From Pseudomonas sp. Tri1 (GTDB taxonomy: Bacteria > Pseudomonadota > Gammaproteobacteria > Pseudomonadales > Pseudomonadaceae), in NCBI RefSeq assembly GCF_017968885.1, contig NZ_CP072913.1, positions 186,001-250,000 of the forward strand: a stretch of 64,000 nucleotides of DNA, read 5' to 3'. Shown here one piece after another: positions 21,135 to 29,827 of this stretch (positions are counted from its first letter, which is position 1; every line of letters starts with the position of its first letter). A program made the translations under genes and the position numbers. A model generated the notes under the pieces. That model searched no databases, was not told the DNA's origin, and saw nothing but the letters and a program-made list of their open reading frames with translations.

Positions 21135-22037
21135 ATGCCAGCCGTCTCTTATTCTCCAGATTCACCTACCGCGAACATTGCGCCGCAGTCGTTCGAAATC
21201 CGCCCGTTCCGCGATGCCGTAGGCGCCGAGATTGTTGGCTTGGACTTGTCCCGACCGGTCAATGACCAGGACTTCGCCCGCATCCACCGTGCGCACCTCG
21301 ACTATCACGTCGTGGTGTTCCGCGAGCAGCGCATCACCCCTGAACAACAGATCGCCTTCAGCCGCCGTTTCGGCGTGCTGCAAATCCATGTGCTCAAGCA
21401 GTTCCTGCTGGCTGGGCATCCGGAGATCCTCATCGTCTCCAACATCATCGAAAACGGCCAATCCATCGGCCTGGGGGATGCGGGCAAGTTCTGGCACTCC
21501 GACCTTTCCTATAAAGAACTGCCCAGCCTCGGCTCAATGCTTCACGCCCAAGAGCTGCCGAGCGAAGGCGGCGACACACTGTTCGCCGACATGCACAAGG
21601 CCTGGGACGGTCTGCCCGAAGCCTTGCGTAAAGCGGTTGAAGGCCGTTCGGCGGCGCATTCCTACACGGCGCGCTACAGCGAGACCAAATTCGAAGGCAA
21701 CTGGCGCCCGACGCTGACGCCGGAGCAACTGGCCCAAGTCGCCGAAGTGGTGCATCCGATCGTGCGCACCCACCCGGAAACCGGGCGCAAGGCGTTGTTC
21801 GTCAGCGAGGGGTTCACCACCCGCATCGTCGGGCTGCCGGAGGATGAGAGCAACGCACTGCTGGCCCAGTTGTATGCCCACAGCGTGCTGCCCCAGAACA
21901 TCTATCGCCATCAATGGCAGCCCCATGACTTGGTGTTCTGGGACAACCGCTCGTTGATCCACTTGGCCGCCGGTTGCCCGAGCCATCTGCGCCGCAAGCT
22001 GTATCGCACCACCATCCAGGGCGACGCCCCTTTCTGA
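21135..22037 (+). CDS. TauD/TfdA-family Fe(II)/2-oxoglutarate dioxygenase
   Basis: This 300-residue non-haem iron dioxygenase probably releases sulfite from an organosulfur compound (taurine, another sulfonate or an alkyl sulfate). The iron ligands are visible as H121-x-D123 in FWHSDLSY and distal H276 in LIHLAAG. R291 lies 15 residues further, the spacing seen for the 2-oxoglutarate-binding arginine of TauD. The ATG at 21135 follows GGGAG seven bases upstream. It heads an operon with a nitrate/sulfonate/taurine-type ABC importer and sits behind the AT-rich promoter block. Substrate identity cannot be read from the sequence; tauD, atsK-like and other sulfonatase names remain possible. Confidence 0.85.
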   Translation: MPAVSYSPDSPTANIAPQSFEIRPFRDAVGAEIVGLDLSRPVNDQDFARIHRAHLDYHVVVFREQRITPEQQIAFSRRFGVLQIHVLKQFLLAGHPEILIVSNIIENGQSIGLGDAGKFWHSDLSYKELPSLGSMLHAQELPSEGGDTLFADMHKAWDGLPEALRKAVEGRSAAHSYTARYSETKFEGNWRPTLTPEQLAQVAEVVHPIVRTHPETGRKALFVSEGFTTRIVGLPEDESNALLAQLYAHSVLPQNIYRHQWQPHDLVFWDNRSLIHLAAGCPSHLRRKLYRTTIQGDAPF

Positions 22038-22074
22038 TCGGCTGCGCCTCGTGCACAGAGCCCGGAGAATCACC

Positions 22075-23100
22075 ATGTCCAAACGCATTGCTTTTGCACC
22101 GCTGGCCGCCGCCATCGGCCTGGGGTTCAGTTTGCTGGCCGGCAGCCTGGTCGCGCCCGCCAGTGCCCACGCCGAGGGTGAGATTCGTATCGCCGAACAA
22201 TTCGGCATCGTTTACTTGCTGCTCAACGTGGTTCGCGATCAACAGTTGATCGAAAAACATGGCAAGCAGGAAGGCATCGACATCAAGGTCGACTGGACCC
22301 AGTTGTCCGGCGGCGCGGCCGTCAACGATGCGTTGCTGTCGGGCTCCATCGACATTGCCGGGGCCGGTGTCGGGCCGTTGCTGACCATCTGGGACCGCAC
22401 CCGTGGCAAGCAGAACGTCAAGGCGGTGGCTTCCCTGGGCAACTTTCCCTATTACCTGTTGAGCAACAACCCCAAGGTCAAGACCATCGCCGACTTCACC
22501 GAGCAGGACCGCATCGCGGTGCCGGCGGTGGGCGTTTCGGTGCAGTCGCGGTTCCTGCAATACGCTGCCGCGAAGCAGTGGGGCGACAAGGATTTCAATC
22601 GCCTGGACAAGTACACCTTGGCGGTTCCGCACCCGGACGCCACGGCGGCGTTGATTGCCGGTGGCACCGAGTTGACCGGGCATTTCTCCAACCCGCCTTT
22701 CCAGGATCAGGCCCTGCAAAATCCCAGCGTTCACGTGGTGCTCAACTCCTACGACGTGCTTGGGCCGAATTCGCCGACGGTGCTGTTCGCCACCGAGAAA
22801 TTCCGCGATGAAAACCCGAAAACCTACAAGGCGTTCGTCGAGGCGCTGACCGAAGCGGCCGAGTTCGCCCAGAAGGACAAGGGCGCGGCGGCGGACACCT
22901 ACCTGCGAGTGACCAAAGCCAAGATCGAACGGGCGACCTTGCTGAAGATCATCGATAACCCGCAGATCGAATTCACCGTCACCCCGAAAAACACCTACCC
23001 GCTGGCCGAATTCCTTTTCCGCGTTGGCGCGATCAAGAACAAACCTGCGTCATGGGAAGACTATTTCTTCCAGGACGCCAAACCGTTGCAGGGGAGCTGA
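22075..23100 (+). CDS. ABC importer periplasmic binding protein (SsuA/TauA/NMT1-like)
   Basis: This 341-residue periplasmic binding protein has a twin-part signal region ending PASAHA and a mature start EGEIRIAEQFGIVYLLLNVV. The family fold is indicated by the NDALLSGSIDIAGAGVGPLL segment typical of sulfonate/nitrate/taurine binding proteins. The ATG at 22075 is chosen over an upstream in-frame GTG because CCGGAGAA lies directly before it. The gene lies 37 bp after the dioxygenase and 5 bp before the ATPase, so the four genes form one operon. It likely captures the organosulfur substrate that the dioxygenase desulfonates. Confidence 0.88.
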   Translation: MSKRIAFAPLAAAIGLGFSLLAGSLVAPASAHAEGEIRIAEQFGIVYLLLNVVRDQQLIEKHGKQEGIDIKVDWTQLSGGAAVNDALLSGSIDIAGAGVGPLLTIWDRTRGKQNVKAVASLGNFPYYLLSNNPKVKTIADFTEQDRIAVPAVGVSVQSRFLQYAAAKQWGDKDFNRLDKYTLAVPHPDATAALIAGGTELTGHFSNPPFQDQALQNPSVHVVLNSYDVLGPNSPTVLFATEKFRDENPKTYKAFVEALTEAAEFAQKDKGAAADTYLRVTKAKIERATLLKIIDNPQIEFTVTPKNTYPLAEFLFRVGAIKNKPASWEDYFFQDAKPLQGS

Positions 23101-23105
23101 TCGTC

Positions 23106-23966
23106 ATGAACGCGCGTTTGCAAGGCCACGCGGCCAGCAACCCCACTCGCACCGGCACTGCGTTGTTGTCGGTGGATAACGTCAGCCTGGAATACCGCAC
23201 CCCGCAGCGGGTGGTGCGGGCCACACATCAAGTGAGTTTCGAAGTCGACCCGGCGGATCGTTTTGTACTGCTCGGCCCGTCCGGTTGCGGCAAGTCCACC
23301 TTGCTCAAGGCGATTGGTGGTTTCATCGCCCCCTGCGAAGGCGAGATTCGCTTGCAGGGGCAAACCGTCAGCGCGCCGGGGCCGGACCGGATCGTGGTGT
23401 TCCAGGAATTCGACCAACTGCCGCCGTGGAAAACCGTCAAGCAGAACGTGATGTTCGCACTGTTGGCGTCGGGCACGCTCAAGCGTCGCGAGGCCGAGGA
23501 GCGGGCACTGCATTATCTGGACAAGGTCGGCCTGGCGGCGTTTGCCGATGCCTATCCCCACACTTTGTCTGGAGGCATGAAGGCCCGCGTCGCGATTGCC
23601 CGGGCGTTGGCGATGCAACCGAAAATCCTGCTGATGGACGAACCCTTCGCTGCCCTCGATGCCCTGACCCGACGCAAGATGCAGGAAGAATTGCTGCTGC
23701 TTTGGGAAGAGGTGCGTTTTACCTTGCTGTTCGTCACTCACTCCATCGAAGAGGCATTGGTGGTAGGTAATCGCATCCTATTGCTGTCACCGCACCCGGG
23801 ACGAGTTCGGGCGGAAATCCACAGCCATCAATACGACTTGCACAGCCTCGGCGGCGTGGGGTTCCAGCATACGGCGCGGCGCATCCACGGGCTGCTATTC
23901 AATGAAGGCCAGCCGCTTGAAGCCGAGCGCGAGCTGGATTTCACCGATATTCGTATCGCGTACTAA
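23106..23966 (+). CDS. ABC importer ATPase (SsuB/TauB-like)
   Basis: This 286-residue nucleotide-binding subunit has Walker A GPSGCGKST, a Q-loop in VVFQEFDQLPPWKTV, signature LSGGMKARVAIARALAM and Walker B ILLMDEPFAALDALTR. The FDQLPPWKTVKQNV segment is typical of the nitrate/sulfonate/taurine subfamily. The ATG at 23106 follows GGGGAG, and longer in-frame starts run into the previous gene. A C-terminal extension of about 50 residues (HSHQYDLHSLGGVGFQHTAR onward) follows the usual ATPase end and is common in this subfamily. Confidence 0.9.
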   Translation: MNARLQGHAASNPTRTGTALLSVDNVSLEYRTPQRVVRATHQVSFEVDPADRFVLLGPSGCGKSTLLKAIGGFIAPCEGEIRLQGQTVSAPGPDRIVVFQEFDQLPPWKTVKQNVMFALLASGTLKRREAEERALHYLDKVGLAAFADAYPHTLSGGMKARVAIARALAMQPKILLMDEPFAALDALTRRKMQEELLLLWEEVRFTLLFVTHSIEEALVVGNRILLLSPHPGRVRAEIHSHQYDLHSLGGVGFQHTARRIHGLLFNEGQPLEAERELDFTDIRIAY

Positions 23967-23978
23967 GGGGAACGTTTC

Positions 23979-24845
23979 ATGAGCCAATTATCACCTGCGC
24001 GCGAAGAATACGAAGTCGACCTGCAACCGTTGACCCATGTACCGCTGGAGCGAGAGCTACCCCTCGGCCAGCGCCTCTGGCAACAGGGCTGGCTGCGTAA
24101 AGGCCTGATCCTGTTGCTGCTGGCGGTGCTGTGGGAGAGTGTGGCGCGGTATCAGAACAATGACCTGCTGCTGCCGGGCTTCCTGCAAACCGCCAGCGCC
24201 TTGTACGACGGTTTGCTCAGCGGCGAGTTGCTGGGCAAGGTGTGGATTTCCCTGGTGGTGCTGATCAAGGGCTACCTGCTGGGCATCGTCCTGGCGTTTG
24301 GCCTGACCACACTGGCCGTGTCGACCCAGTTCGGTCGCGACGTGCTCAGCACCCTGACGTCGATGTTCAACCCGTTACCGGCCATCGCCCTGCTACCGCT
24401 GGCGCTGCTGTGGTTCGGCCTGGGGCAGAACAGCCTGATTTTCGTGCTGGTGCATTCGGTGCTGTGGGCGTTGGCGTTGAATATGTACGCGGGTTTTCTC
24501 GGCGTGTCGGAAACGCTGCGTATGGCTGGGCGCAACTACGGGCTCAAAGGCTTGCGCTTTGTGTTGTTCATCCTGATCCCGGCCGCGCTGCCGTCGATCC
24601 TCGCCGGGTTGAAGATCGGCTGGGCGTTTGCCTGGCGTACCCTGATCGCCGCCGAGCTGGTGTTCGGCGCCACCAGTGGCAAGGGTGGCTTGGGTTGGTA
24701 CATCTTCCAGAACCGTAATGAGCTGTACACCGACAAGGTGTTTGCCGGGTTGGCGGTGGTGATTTTGATTGGGTTGCTGGTGGAGAACCTGGTGTTTGAT
24801 TCGCTGGAGCGGGTGACGGTGAAGCGTTGGGGGATGCAGCGCTGA
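23979..24845 (+). CDS. ABC importer permease (SsuC/TauC-like)
   Basis: This 288-residue inner-membrane permease has about six transmembrane helices (from about residue 45) and the EAA-loop region ETLRMAGRNYGLKGLRFVLFILIPAALPS typical of binding-protein-dependent importers, seen at about residues 165-200 in separate parts. A polar N-terminal extension of about 40 residues precedes the first helix. AAGGGGAACG lies just upstream of the ATG. It completes the four-gene operon begun by the dioxygenase. The 265 bp downstream contain a REP-like remnant and no gene. Confidence 0.9.
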   Translation: MSQLSPAREEYEVDLQPLTHVPLERELPLGQRLWQQGWLRKGLILLLLAVLWESVARYQNNDLLLPGFLQTASALYDGLLSGELLGKVWISLVVLIKGYLLGIVLAFGLTTLAVSTQFGRDVLSTLTSMFNPLPAIALLPLALLWFGLGQNSLIFVLVHSVLWALALNMYAGFLGVSETLRMAGRNYGLKGLRFVLFILIPAALPSILAGLKIGWAFAWRTLIAAELVFGATSGKGGLGWYIFQNRNELYTDKVFAGLAVVILIGLLVENLVFDSLERVTVKRWGMQR

Positions 24846-24885
24846 TCAGTACTCCTCGCCGCAGTTCGAGGTTCTGGGCTGACGT

Positions 24886-24907
24886 CATCGCAAGCTTGCT
24901 TGCGATG
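24886..24907. repeat. REP-like hairpin
   Basis: CATCGCAAGC and GCTTGCGATG form a perfect 10-bp stem around TT, a variant of the local REP family. It follows the permease gene by 40 bp and may stabilise or end that transcript. Confidence 0.6.
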
Positions 24908-25110
24908 GCGATCTTCAATCCACCCAGGTCTCTCAACCTGACACTTGAACCTCAATCCGATCCCTGTGGCGAGGAATTGCTCCCGCTGGCTTGAGAAGCA
25001 GGCCTCTCTTTGAGCGGATTTTATTTATCGCTGCCCAGCCCATTAGCCAAGTAAAGCCCCCTGCATTTCCTTTAGACTGGCCGCCCTCAAGCAAGCCTTC
25101 AGGACATGGA

Positions 25111-25602
25111 ATGCCAACCCCTCCCAGCACCCTTCGCAAAGCCCTGGTCGTTTGGTTATATGCCGCCGCCCTGATGCATCTGCTCGCCGGCGCTACGCTG
25201 ACCTGGGCCGGTCATTCGGGCCTGTTCGATGGTTATCTGCAGAGCATCGAACAGGCTTTCTGGGGCGCCGACGTGGTGGTGCCCGCAACGGCCCGCATGC
25301 AGCAAGTCTGGTGGCTGGCCTTGTTCGGCGCCACGTTGCAAAGCTATGGGCTGTACATGCTCGCCCTCGTCCATATCGGTAATCGATTGAAGAGCGCCAT
25401 GCCTTGGGGCTGGTTGATCGCCGGCATCGTGCTCTGGGCGCCCCAGGACATGTTGATTTCTGCCCAGGCCCGGGTCTGGTCGCACCTGTGGTTTGACGGC
25501 TTCGCACTGCTCGTATTACTGCCGCCGCTGCTCTGGCTCTATCGCCACGACCGCCGCATATCCCTGACTGACAACGCGTCGAGTGATTCAAACCATGCCT
25601 GA
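25111..25602 (+). CDS. Four-helix integral membrane protein of unknown function
   Basis: This 163-residue protein has four predicted transmembrane segments: ALVVWLYAAALMHLLAGATL near 12-31, VWWLALFGATLQSYGLYMLAL near 70-90 (in part), MPWGWLIAGIVLWAPQ near 103-118 and FDGFALLVLLPPLLWLY near 131-147. The C-terminus is polar and cytoplasmic-looking. The ATG at 25111 follows CAGGACATGGA; a longer in-frame start would add 40 residues without a family-like sequence. Its stop codon overlaps the next gene by 8 bp, and that gene is followed by the ATP-grasp fusion, so the three form an operon. I do not recognise the family. Confidence 0.75.
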   Translation: MPTPPSTLRKALVVWLYAAALMHLLAGATLTWAGHSGLFDGYLQSIEQAFWGADVVVPATARMQQVWWLALFGATLQSYGLYMLALVHIGNRLKSAMPWGWLIAGIVLWAPQDMLISAQARVWSHLWFDGFALLVLLPPLLWLYRHDRRISLTDNASSDSNHA

Positions 25603-27037
25603 CTTTTCACTGCTGGACTGGGCCATCACCCTGCTGATTGCCCAGGCGATCCTGGGTGCGCTGGATACCCTGTATCACCACGAACTCACCGTCGCGTTGC
25701 CCTATCGCCACAGTGCCCGGTTGGAATTGTCCATCCATGCCCTGCGCTCGTGCTTCTACGGGATCCTGTTCCTGGGCATTGCGCATTTGGCCTTTGAAGG
25801 CACGTGGGCGATTGTCATCGCCTTGTTGTTCGCCTTGGAGATCGGCCTGACGCTCTGGGACTTCGTGGTCGAAGACCGGAGCCGCAAGCTGCCGCCCATC
25901 GAACGCATCATGCACACGGTGCTGGCGGTCAACGGCGGTGCCTTCTTCGCGCTGTATGGTGTGCAACTGGCGCAGTGGTCGAGTTTGCCCACCGGCCTGA
26001 GTGCGATCGACCTGGGCTGGCGCGGTTGGCTGCTGACCTTGTTCGCCATCGGCGTCACGGCTTCGGGGATTCGTGACGGGTTGGCGGCCTTGCGCATGCA
26101 ACGCGCGGGCAAGCCCGCCAACCCGTTTGCCGGTGGCGCCTACAAGCGCGTGCTGGTCACGGGTGGCACCGGGTTTATCGGTGAAACCCTGGTCAACCAA
26201 CTGCTCGACGCCGGGCACACGGTCAGCGTATTGGCTCGCGATCCCTTGAAAGCGGCCTATCTGTTCGACGGCCGCGCCCGTTGCCTGCGTTCGCTAGGCA
26301 AACTGGGCCATGACGAAACCTTCGATGTGGTGATCAACCTGGCGGGCGCACCGGTTGCCGGCCCACGCTGGAGCCTTGCGCGTCAGGCGCAACTCATCGC
26401 CAGCCGGGTCAATACCACCGAGGCGTTGATGGCTTGGCTGAAGAACGCCCGGCACAAGCCTGCGTTGTGGGTCCAGGCCTCTGCCATCGGGTTTTACGGC
26501 GTGCGTGACGCCAGCGAAAGCCTCGATGAAAGCGCCACCCGAGGCGATGGCTTCATGGCCGAGCTCTGTGCGCGCTGGGAAGCCTCAGCGTTGCCCGCCA
26601 CCGAGTTGGGTGTGCGTCAGGTGGTGATGCGCCTGGGCGTGGTGTTCGGGCCGGGCGGCGCATTGCTGCCGCTGCTGATTCCGTTTCGCCTGGGGTTCGG
26701 CGGGCGGATGGGCGATGGTCGGCAAATCATGAGTTGGGTGCACCGCGACGATGTGATTGCCGTCATCGCCCGCACCTTCGATGACGAAAGCCTGAACGGT
26801 ACCTACAACCTGGTGGCGCCAGAAACGGTCAGCCAGGCGCTGTTCGCCGAAAGCGTCGGCAAGGTGCTCAAGCGCCCGGTGTGGTTCCACATCCCCGCCG
26901 CGCCGGTGCGCGCCCTGGCCGGCGAAATGGCCCAGTTGTTCTTCGACGGCCAACGTGTGCTGCCAAACCGTCTTGTCGAGGCGGGCTATACGTTCCGCTA
27001 CCCGACACTCGACGCAGCCTTGCGCGACCTGGCCTGA
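25595..27037 (+). CDS. TIGR01777-type NAD(P)-binding epimerase fused to a membrane domain
   Basis: This 480-residue protein carries an N-terminal membrane domain of about 170 residues with four or five hydrophobic helices, followed by an extended SDR domain. The Rossmann motif VTGGTGFIG begins near residue 185 and the typical SAIGFYG segment lies near 300, both hallmarks of the TIGR01777/YfcH-type (SDR39U) sugar-nucleotide-epimerase-like family. The substrate of that family is unknown. The ATG at 25595 overlaps the end of the previous gene; an in-frame GTG four codons upstream is also possible. It is followed after 9 bp by the ATP-grasp fusion gene. Confidence 0.85.
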   Translation: MPDFSLLDWAITLLIAQAILGALDTLYHHELTVALPYRHSARLELSIHALRSCFYGILFLGIAHLAFEGTWAIVIALLFALEIGLTLWDFVVEDRSRKLPPIERIMHTVLAVNGGAFFALYGVQLAQWSSLPTGLSAIDLGWRGWLLTLFAIGVTASGIRDGLAALRMQRAGKPANPFAGGAYKRVLVTGGTGFIGETLVNQLLDAGHTVSVLARDPLKAAYLFDGRARCLRSLGKLGHDETFDVVINLAGAPVAGPRWSLARQAQLIASRVNTTEALMAWLKNARHKPALWVQASAIGFYGVRDASESLDESATRGDGFMAELCARWEASALPATELGVRQVVMRLGVVFGPGGALLPLLIPFRLGFGGRMGDGRQIMSWVHRDDVIAVIARTFDDESLNGTYNLVAPETVSQALFAESVGKVLKRPVWFHIPAAPVRALAGEMAQLFFDGQRVLPNRLVEAGYTFRYPTLDAALRDLA

Positions 27038-27046
27038 GGAGCATCC

Positions 27047-29482
27047 ATGAGCAAGCCGCGGATGTACCTGCTGGCCGGCAACGGTAGCGCCGCCGATTGG
27101 TGGGATGACGCGTTGCCGCACTTTGAACGCTACGACGTGGTGCCATTGGAGTTACCAGGCTTTGGCAATAACCCACAGGTCCCTTGCGAAGACTTGTCGG
27201 CCTACGCCCAGGCGTTGCTGGCGGCGACGGACAAGGGCAGCGCGATCATGGCGGTTGGCGTGAACGCCTTGCTGGTGCTGCATGCGCTGCAACGCCGGCC
27301 GGGGCACTTTTGCCGCAGTGTGTTGCTGGCGCCGGTGGGCGCGTTTTTGTGGCAGCGGCGACTGCCGGCGTTGATGTCGCCGTTGCCGATTCGCAAGACC
27401 ATTCACTGGTTGCTCGCGAACAAGCCGACGCTGTTTGCCCACAAGTTTTCCCGCCAGACCTGGACGCCCGCGCACTACCAACGCATGGGCGCTGGATATG
27501 CCCGCTGCCGTGCCTTTGTGCCGCACTGGGATTTGGTGCGTGCCGACACCGCGTTGCCGTTACTGGAGTGGATCACCGACCCGGTCGAACTGGTGTGGGG
27601 CGATCAGGACAAGGTGCTGGGCGTCGAGCAGGCGGCGGCATGGTCGGCCATTCTTGCCCGTGCCGATTTGACCATCAACCTGAAACCCGGTTGGGGCCAT
27701 TACCCGTGGATCGACTCACCCGCTGAATTCGCCGCGTGGTTGGAGTCCGGCGAACGTGGGTTCGTTGCGCACACCAAAGGCGGTCGCTTGCGTCTGGCGG
27801 CACTGGCTGGGCAGCCGGTGCCGGCGGCGCTGTCGCTCAACGATTGCCACGACCCGCGCTTGCCGAGCTTCCTGGACAGCCAGCCGAACGCAACCTGGGC
27901 AGTGCGCTCCTCCAGTTATGGAGAAGATCAGGCCGATGCGGCCAATGCCGGCTTGAGCACCACCTACCTGCGTGAGCCGACGGACAACGTGATGGCGCGC
28001 ATCGCCGAGTTGAGTGCGGCAGGTGTCGAGGAAGTGGTGGTGCAGCGTTTCATCACGCCACGGCTGTCCGGGATTGCATTCGTGCGTCACCTGTCAGTTG
28101 AATTGGAATGGGTCGAAGGTCACCTGGAGTCGTTGGCCGATGGCATGGTGAGCCCGGAGCGGGCGATCATTTCCCGTCTCGGCGAGTCATGGAACAGCGG
28201 TGCATTCAAGCCAGCCCATGGCCTCACCGCCGAGGCGTTATGGCGGTTTCTCCAGGGCGTGTTGCGGGTCTTTCACTACGTGCCCGGCGACGTTGAATGG
28301 GCCTGGGACGGCACGCAACTGTGGCTGCTGCAGTACCGGCCGATCAGCGACTACGGTTGGCGCCGCCACCTGACCGCCGCCAACATCGCAGAGATCCTGC
28401 CGCCGCAGCCCAGCGTGTTGGTGGAGTACGCCCAGCGTCGTGCGGCGGCGAGCATCCCGGCGATCATGGCGCGTTGGGATTCACGGGTGTTGCAGGACAA
28501 CGAGCCCTTCACGGCGGTGTTTGGCGGTGCTTCGTATATCAACAACGACCTGTTTCTCGCCCGCTTGGCCGACTGGGGCATCAGCGCCAGCAACTACGCC
28601 GGTGAGGTCGGTGGCGCCACCCCACATCTACCTTGGCGGCCCCTGCGCCTGCTGCGTTCGTTGCCGTTGTTCCTGCGTATGCAGCACATTGCGCGTGGTC
28701 ATTTGCTGACGCTGGAAAACGGCTTGCAACGCTTCGACCGAGAGCTGTACGAACTGACCGGACAAGGCGCGGACGGTCAGCAACTGGCCGACTGGTTTAC
28801 CCGCTTCTACGTGTTCGTGGTGCAGGGCAACCTGTGCATCGCGACGGCGTTGGCCAGCAGCGGCGGCGATCTGCTGGGGCGACCGCCGACTGCCTATGAC
28901 GACCTTGAACACAGCCCCCATCGGCTGCCCTGGGAAACCGACCCGGCGACGCCACGCCCAGCACCGACCGAACTGCCATTGCAGGCCTTCCCCCAATGGT
29001 CCCTGGCGATTCGTATTGCCCATTCGACCGGCCTGCCGGGTTTGCGCGGTTACTACCTGCAAGTGCGCGAATGGTATCGCGACAACCTGATGCGAATCTT
29101 CTTTCGCCTGCACCACGCCATGCCGACGGGGGACCGGGCACAGTGGTTCGCGCCGCACCCGGACATTCGCAGCCGCGACGGCAGCTTCTGGCAGGACGGT
29201 CGTGAAGGCACCGAGCAGGCAAGCGGCTTTTTGATCTACCCGGGTCAGGCCCAAGGCATTTTGGGTGAAGACATTCTGCTGGAAGACACCCTCGACCCTG
29301 GCCGTCATGCCCACTATCAAAGCGCCCGGGCAGTGATTGCGCGCATGGGCGGGCGCTTGTCCCATGGCTCGACGCTACTGCGTGAACTGCGCAAACCTTC
29401 GGCGGTACTGCCTCAGGTTGATGTAGCTTGGTTGGGGCGTGAGGTGGTGTATTGCGATGGTGAGTTGAGGTTGGTGGAGTAG
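27047..29482 (+). CDS. Degenerate alpha/beta-hydrolase fused to PEP-synthase-type ATP-grasp and phosphohistidine domains
   Basis: This 811-residue fusion has three parts. Residues 1-235 have an alpha/beta-hydrolase pattern with the acid (WGDQD, D186/D188) and histidine (GWGHY, H218), but the nucleophile elbow reads VGVNAL (70-75), so the serine is missing. Residues about 284-480 match the PEP-synthase/PPDK ATP-binding domain: WAVRSSSYGEDQADAANAGL, then VVVQRF..LSGIAF and VEWAWDG..LWLLQYRPIS. A middle region of about 250 residues is unassigned. Residues 767-787 (MGGRLSH at 767-773, then RELRKPSAV) match the swivelling phosphohistidine domain, with H773 in the phospho-acceptor position. There is no PEP-binding TIM barrel. 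The layout resembles rifampicin phosphotransferase, with an added hydrolase-like head. The substrate is unknown. It is the last gene of a three-gene operon, ended by a strong terminator. Confidence 0.82.
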   Translation: MSKPRMYLLAGNGSAADWWDDALPHFERYDVVPLELPGFGNNPQVPCEDLSAYAQALLAATDKGSAIMAVGVNALLVLHALQRRPGHFCRSVLLAPVGAFLWQRRLPALMSPLPIRKTIHWLLANKPTLFAHKFSRQTWTPAHYQRMGAGYARCRAFVPHWDLVRADTALPLLEWITDPVELVWGDQDKVLGVEQAAAWSAILARADLTINLKPGWGHYPWIDSPAEFAAWLESGERGFVAHTKGGRLRLAALAGQPVPAALSLNDCHDPRLPSFLDSQPNATWAVRSSSYGEDQADAANAGLSTTYLREPTDNVMARIAELSAAGVEEVVVQRFITPRLSGIAFVRHLSVELEWVEGHLESLADGMVSPERAIISRLGESWNSGAFKPAHGLTAEALWRFLQGVLRVFHYVPGDVEWAWDGTQLWLLQYRPISDYGWRRHLTAANIAEILPPQPSVLVEYAQRRAAASIPAIMARWDSRVLQDNEPFTAVFGGASYINNDLFLARLADWGISASNYAGEVGGATPHLPWRPLRLLRSLPLFLRMQHIARGHLLTLENGLQRFDRELYELTGQGADGQQLADWFTRFYVFVVQGNLCIATALASSGGDLLGRPPTAYDDLEHSPHRLPWETDPATPRPAPTELPLQAFPQWSLAIRIAHSTGLPGLRGYYLQVREWYRDNLMRIFFRLHHAMPTGDRAQWFAPHPDIRSRDGSFWQDGREGTEQASGFLIYPGQAQGILGEDILLEDTLDPGRHAHYQSARAVIARMGGRLSHGSTLLRELRKPSAVLPQVDVAWLGREVVYCDGELRLVE

Positions 29483-29564
29483 GCCTGCGCGATGTCTGTC
29501 GATCACAGAACCTGTGGCGAGGGAGTGCGTTCAGCTCAGGGGCTGTTCTCAATCCTCAGAAACG

Positions 29565-29590
29565 AAAAAACCGGCCGAGGCCGGTTTTTT
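29565..29590. terminator. Strong bidirectional intrinsic terminator
   Basis: AAAAAACCGGCC and GGCCGGTTTTTT form a perfect 12-bp stem around GA, with an A-tract before and a T-tract after. It lies about 80 bp beyond the ATP-grasp fusion gene. Confidence 0.9.
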
Positions 29591-29692
29591 CACCCCAACG
29601 GCCAGAGAACTTAATCTCTGCGTACGGGGTTGAGTGGGGTCATCTTAAGTGGAAGAGGCCGTGGGGGCAACGCTATAAGTGCTGATGTTAAT

Positions 29693-29732
29693 CGACCTGT
29701 GGCGAGGGGATTTATCCCCTCGCCACAGGTCG
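29693..29732. repeat. Perfect 18-bp-arm inverted repeat
   Basis: CGACCTGTGGCGAGGGGA and TCCCCTCGCCACAGGTCG pair perfectly around TTTA. It is a second type of Pseudomonas intergenic palindrome, related to the one at 50749-50882. It lies in the 345-bp gap between the fusion gene and the export locus. Apart from this and the terminator, I see nothing in that gap. Confidence 0.75.
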
Positions 29733-29827
29733 AGTATGACCACCAGATTTCTCACCTCTCACGACCTCTCCCTTGACGCCCCCCACCGCTGTCGTAGACT
29801 CCGCCCATCCGTCAGGGAGTAACGGTC

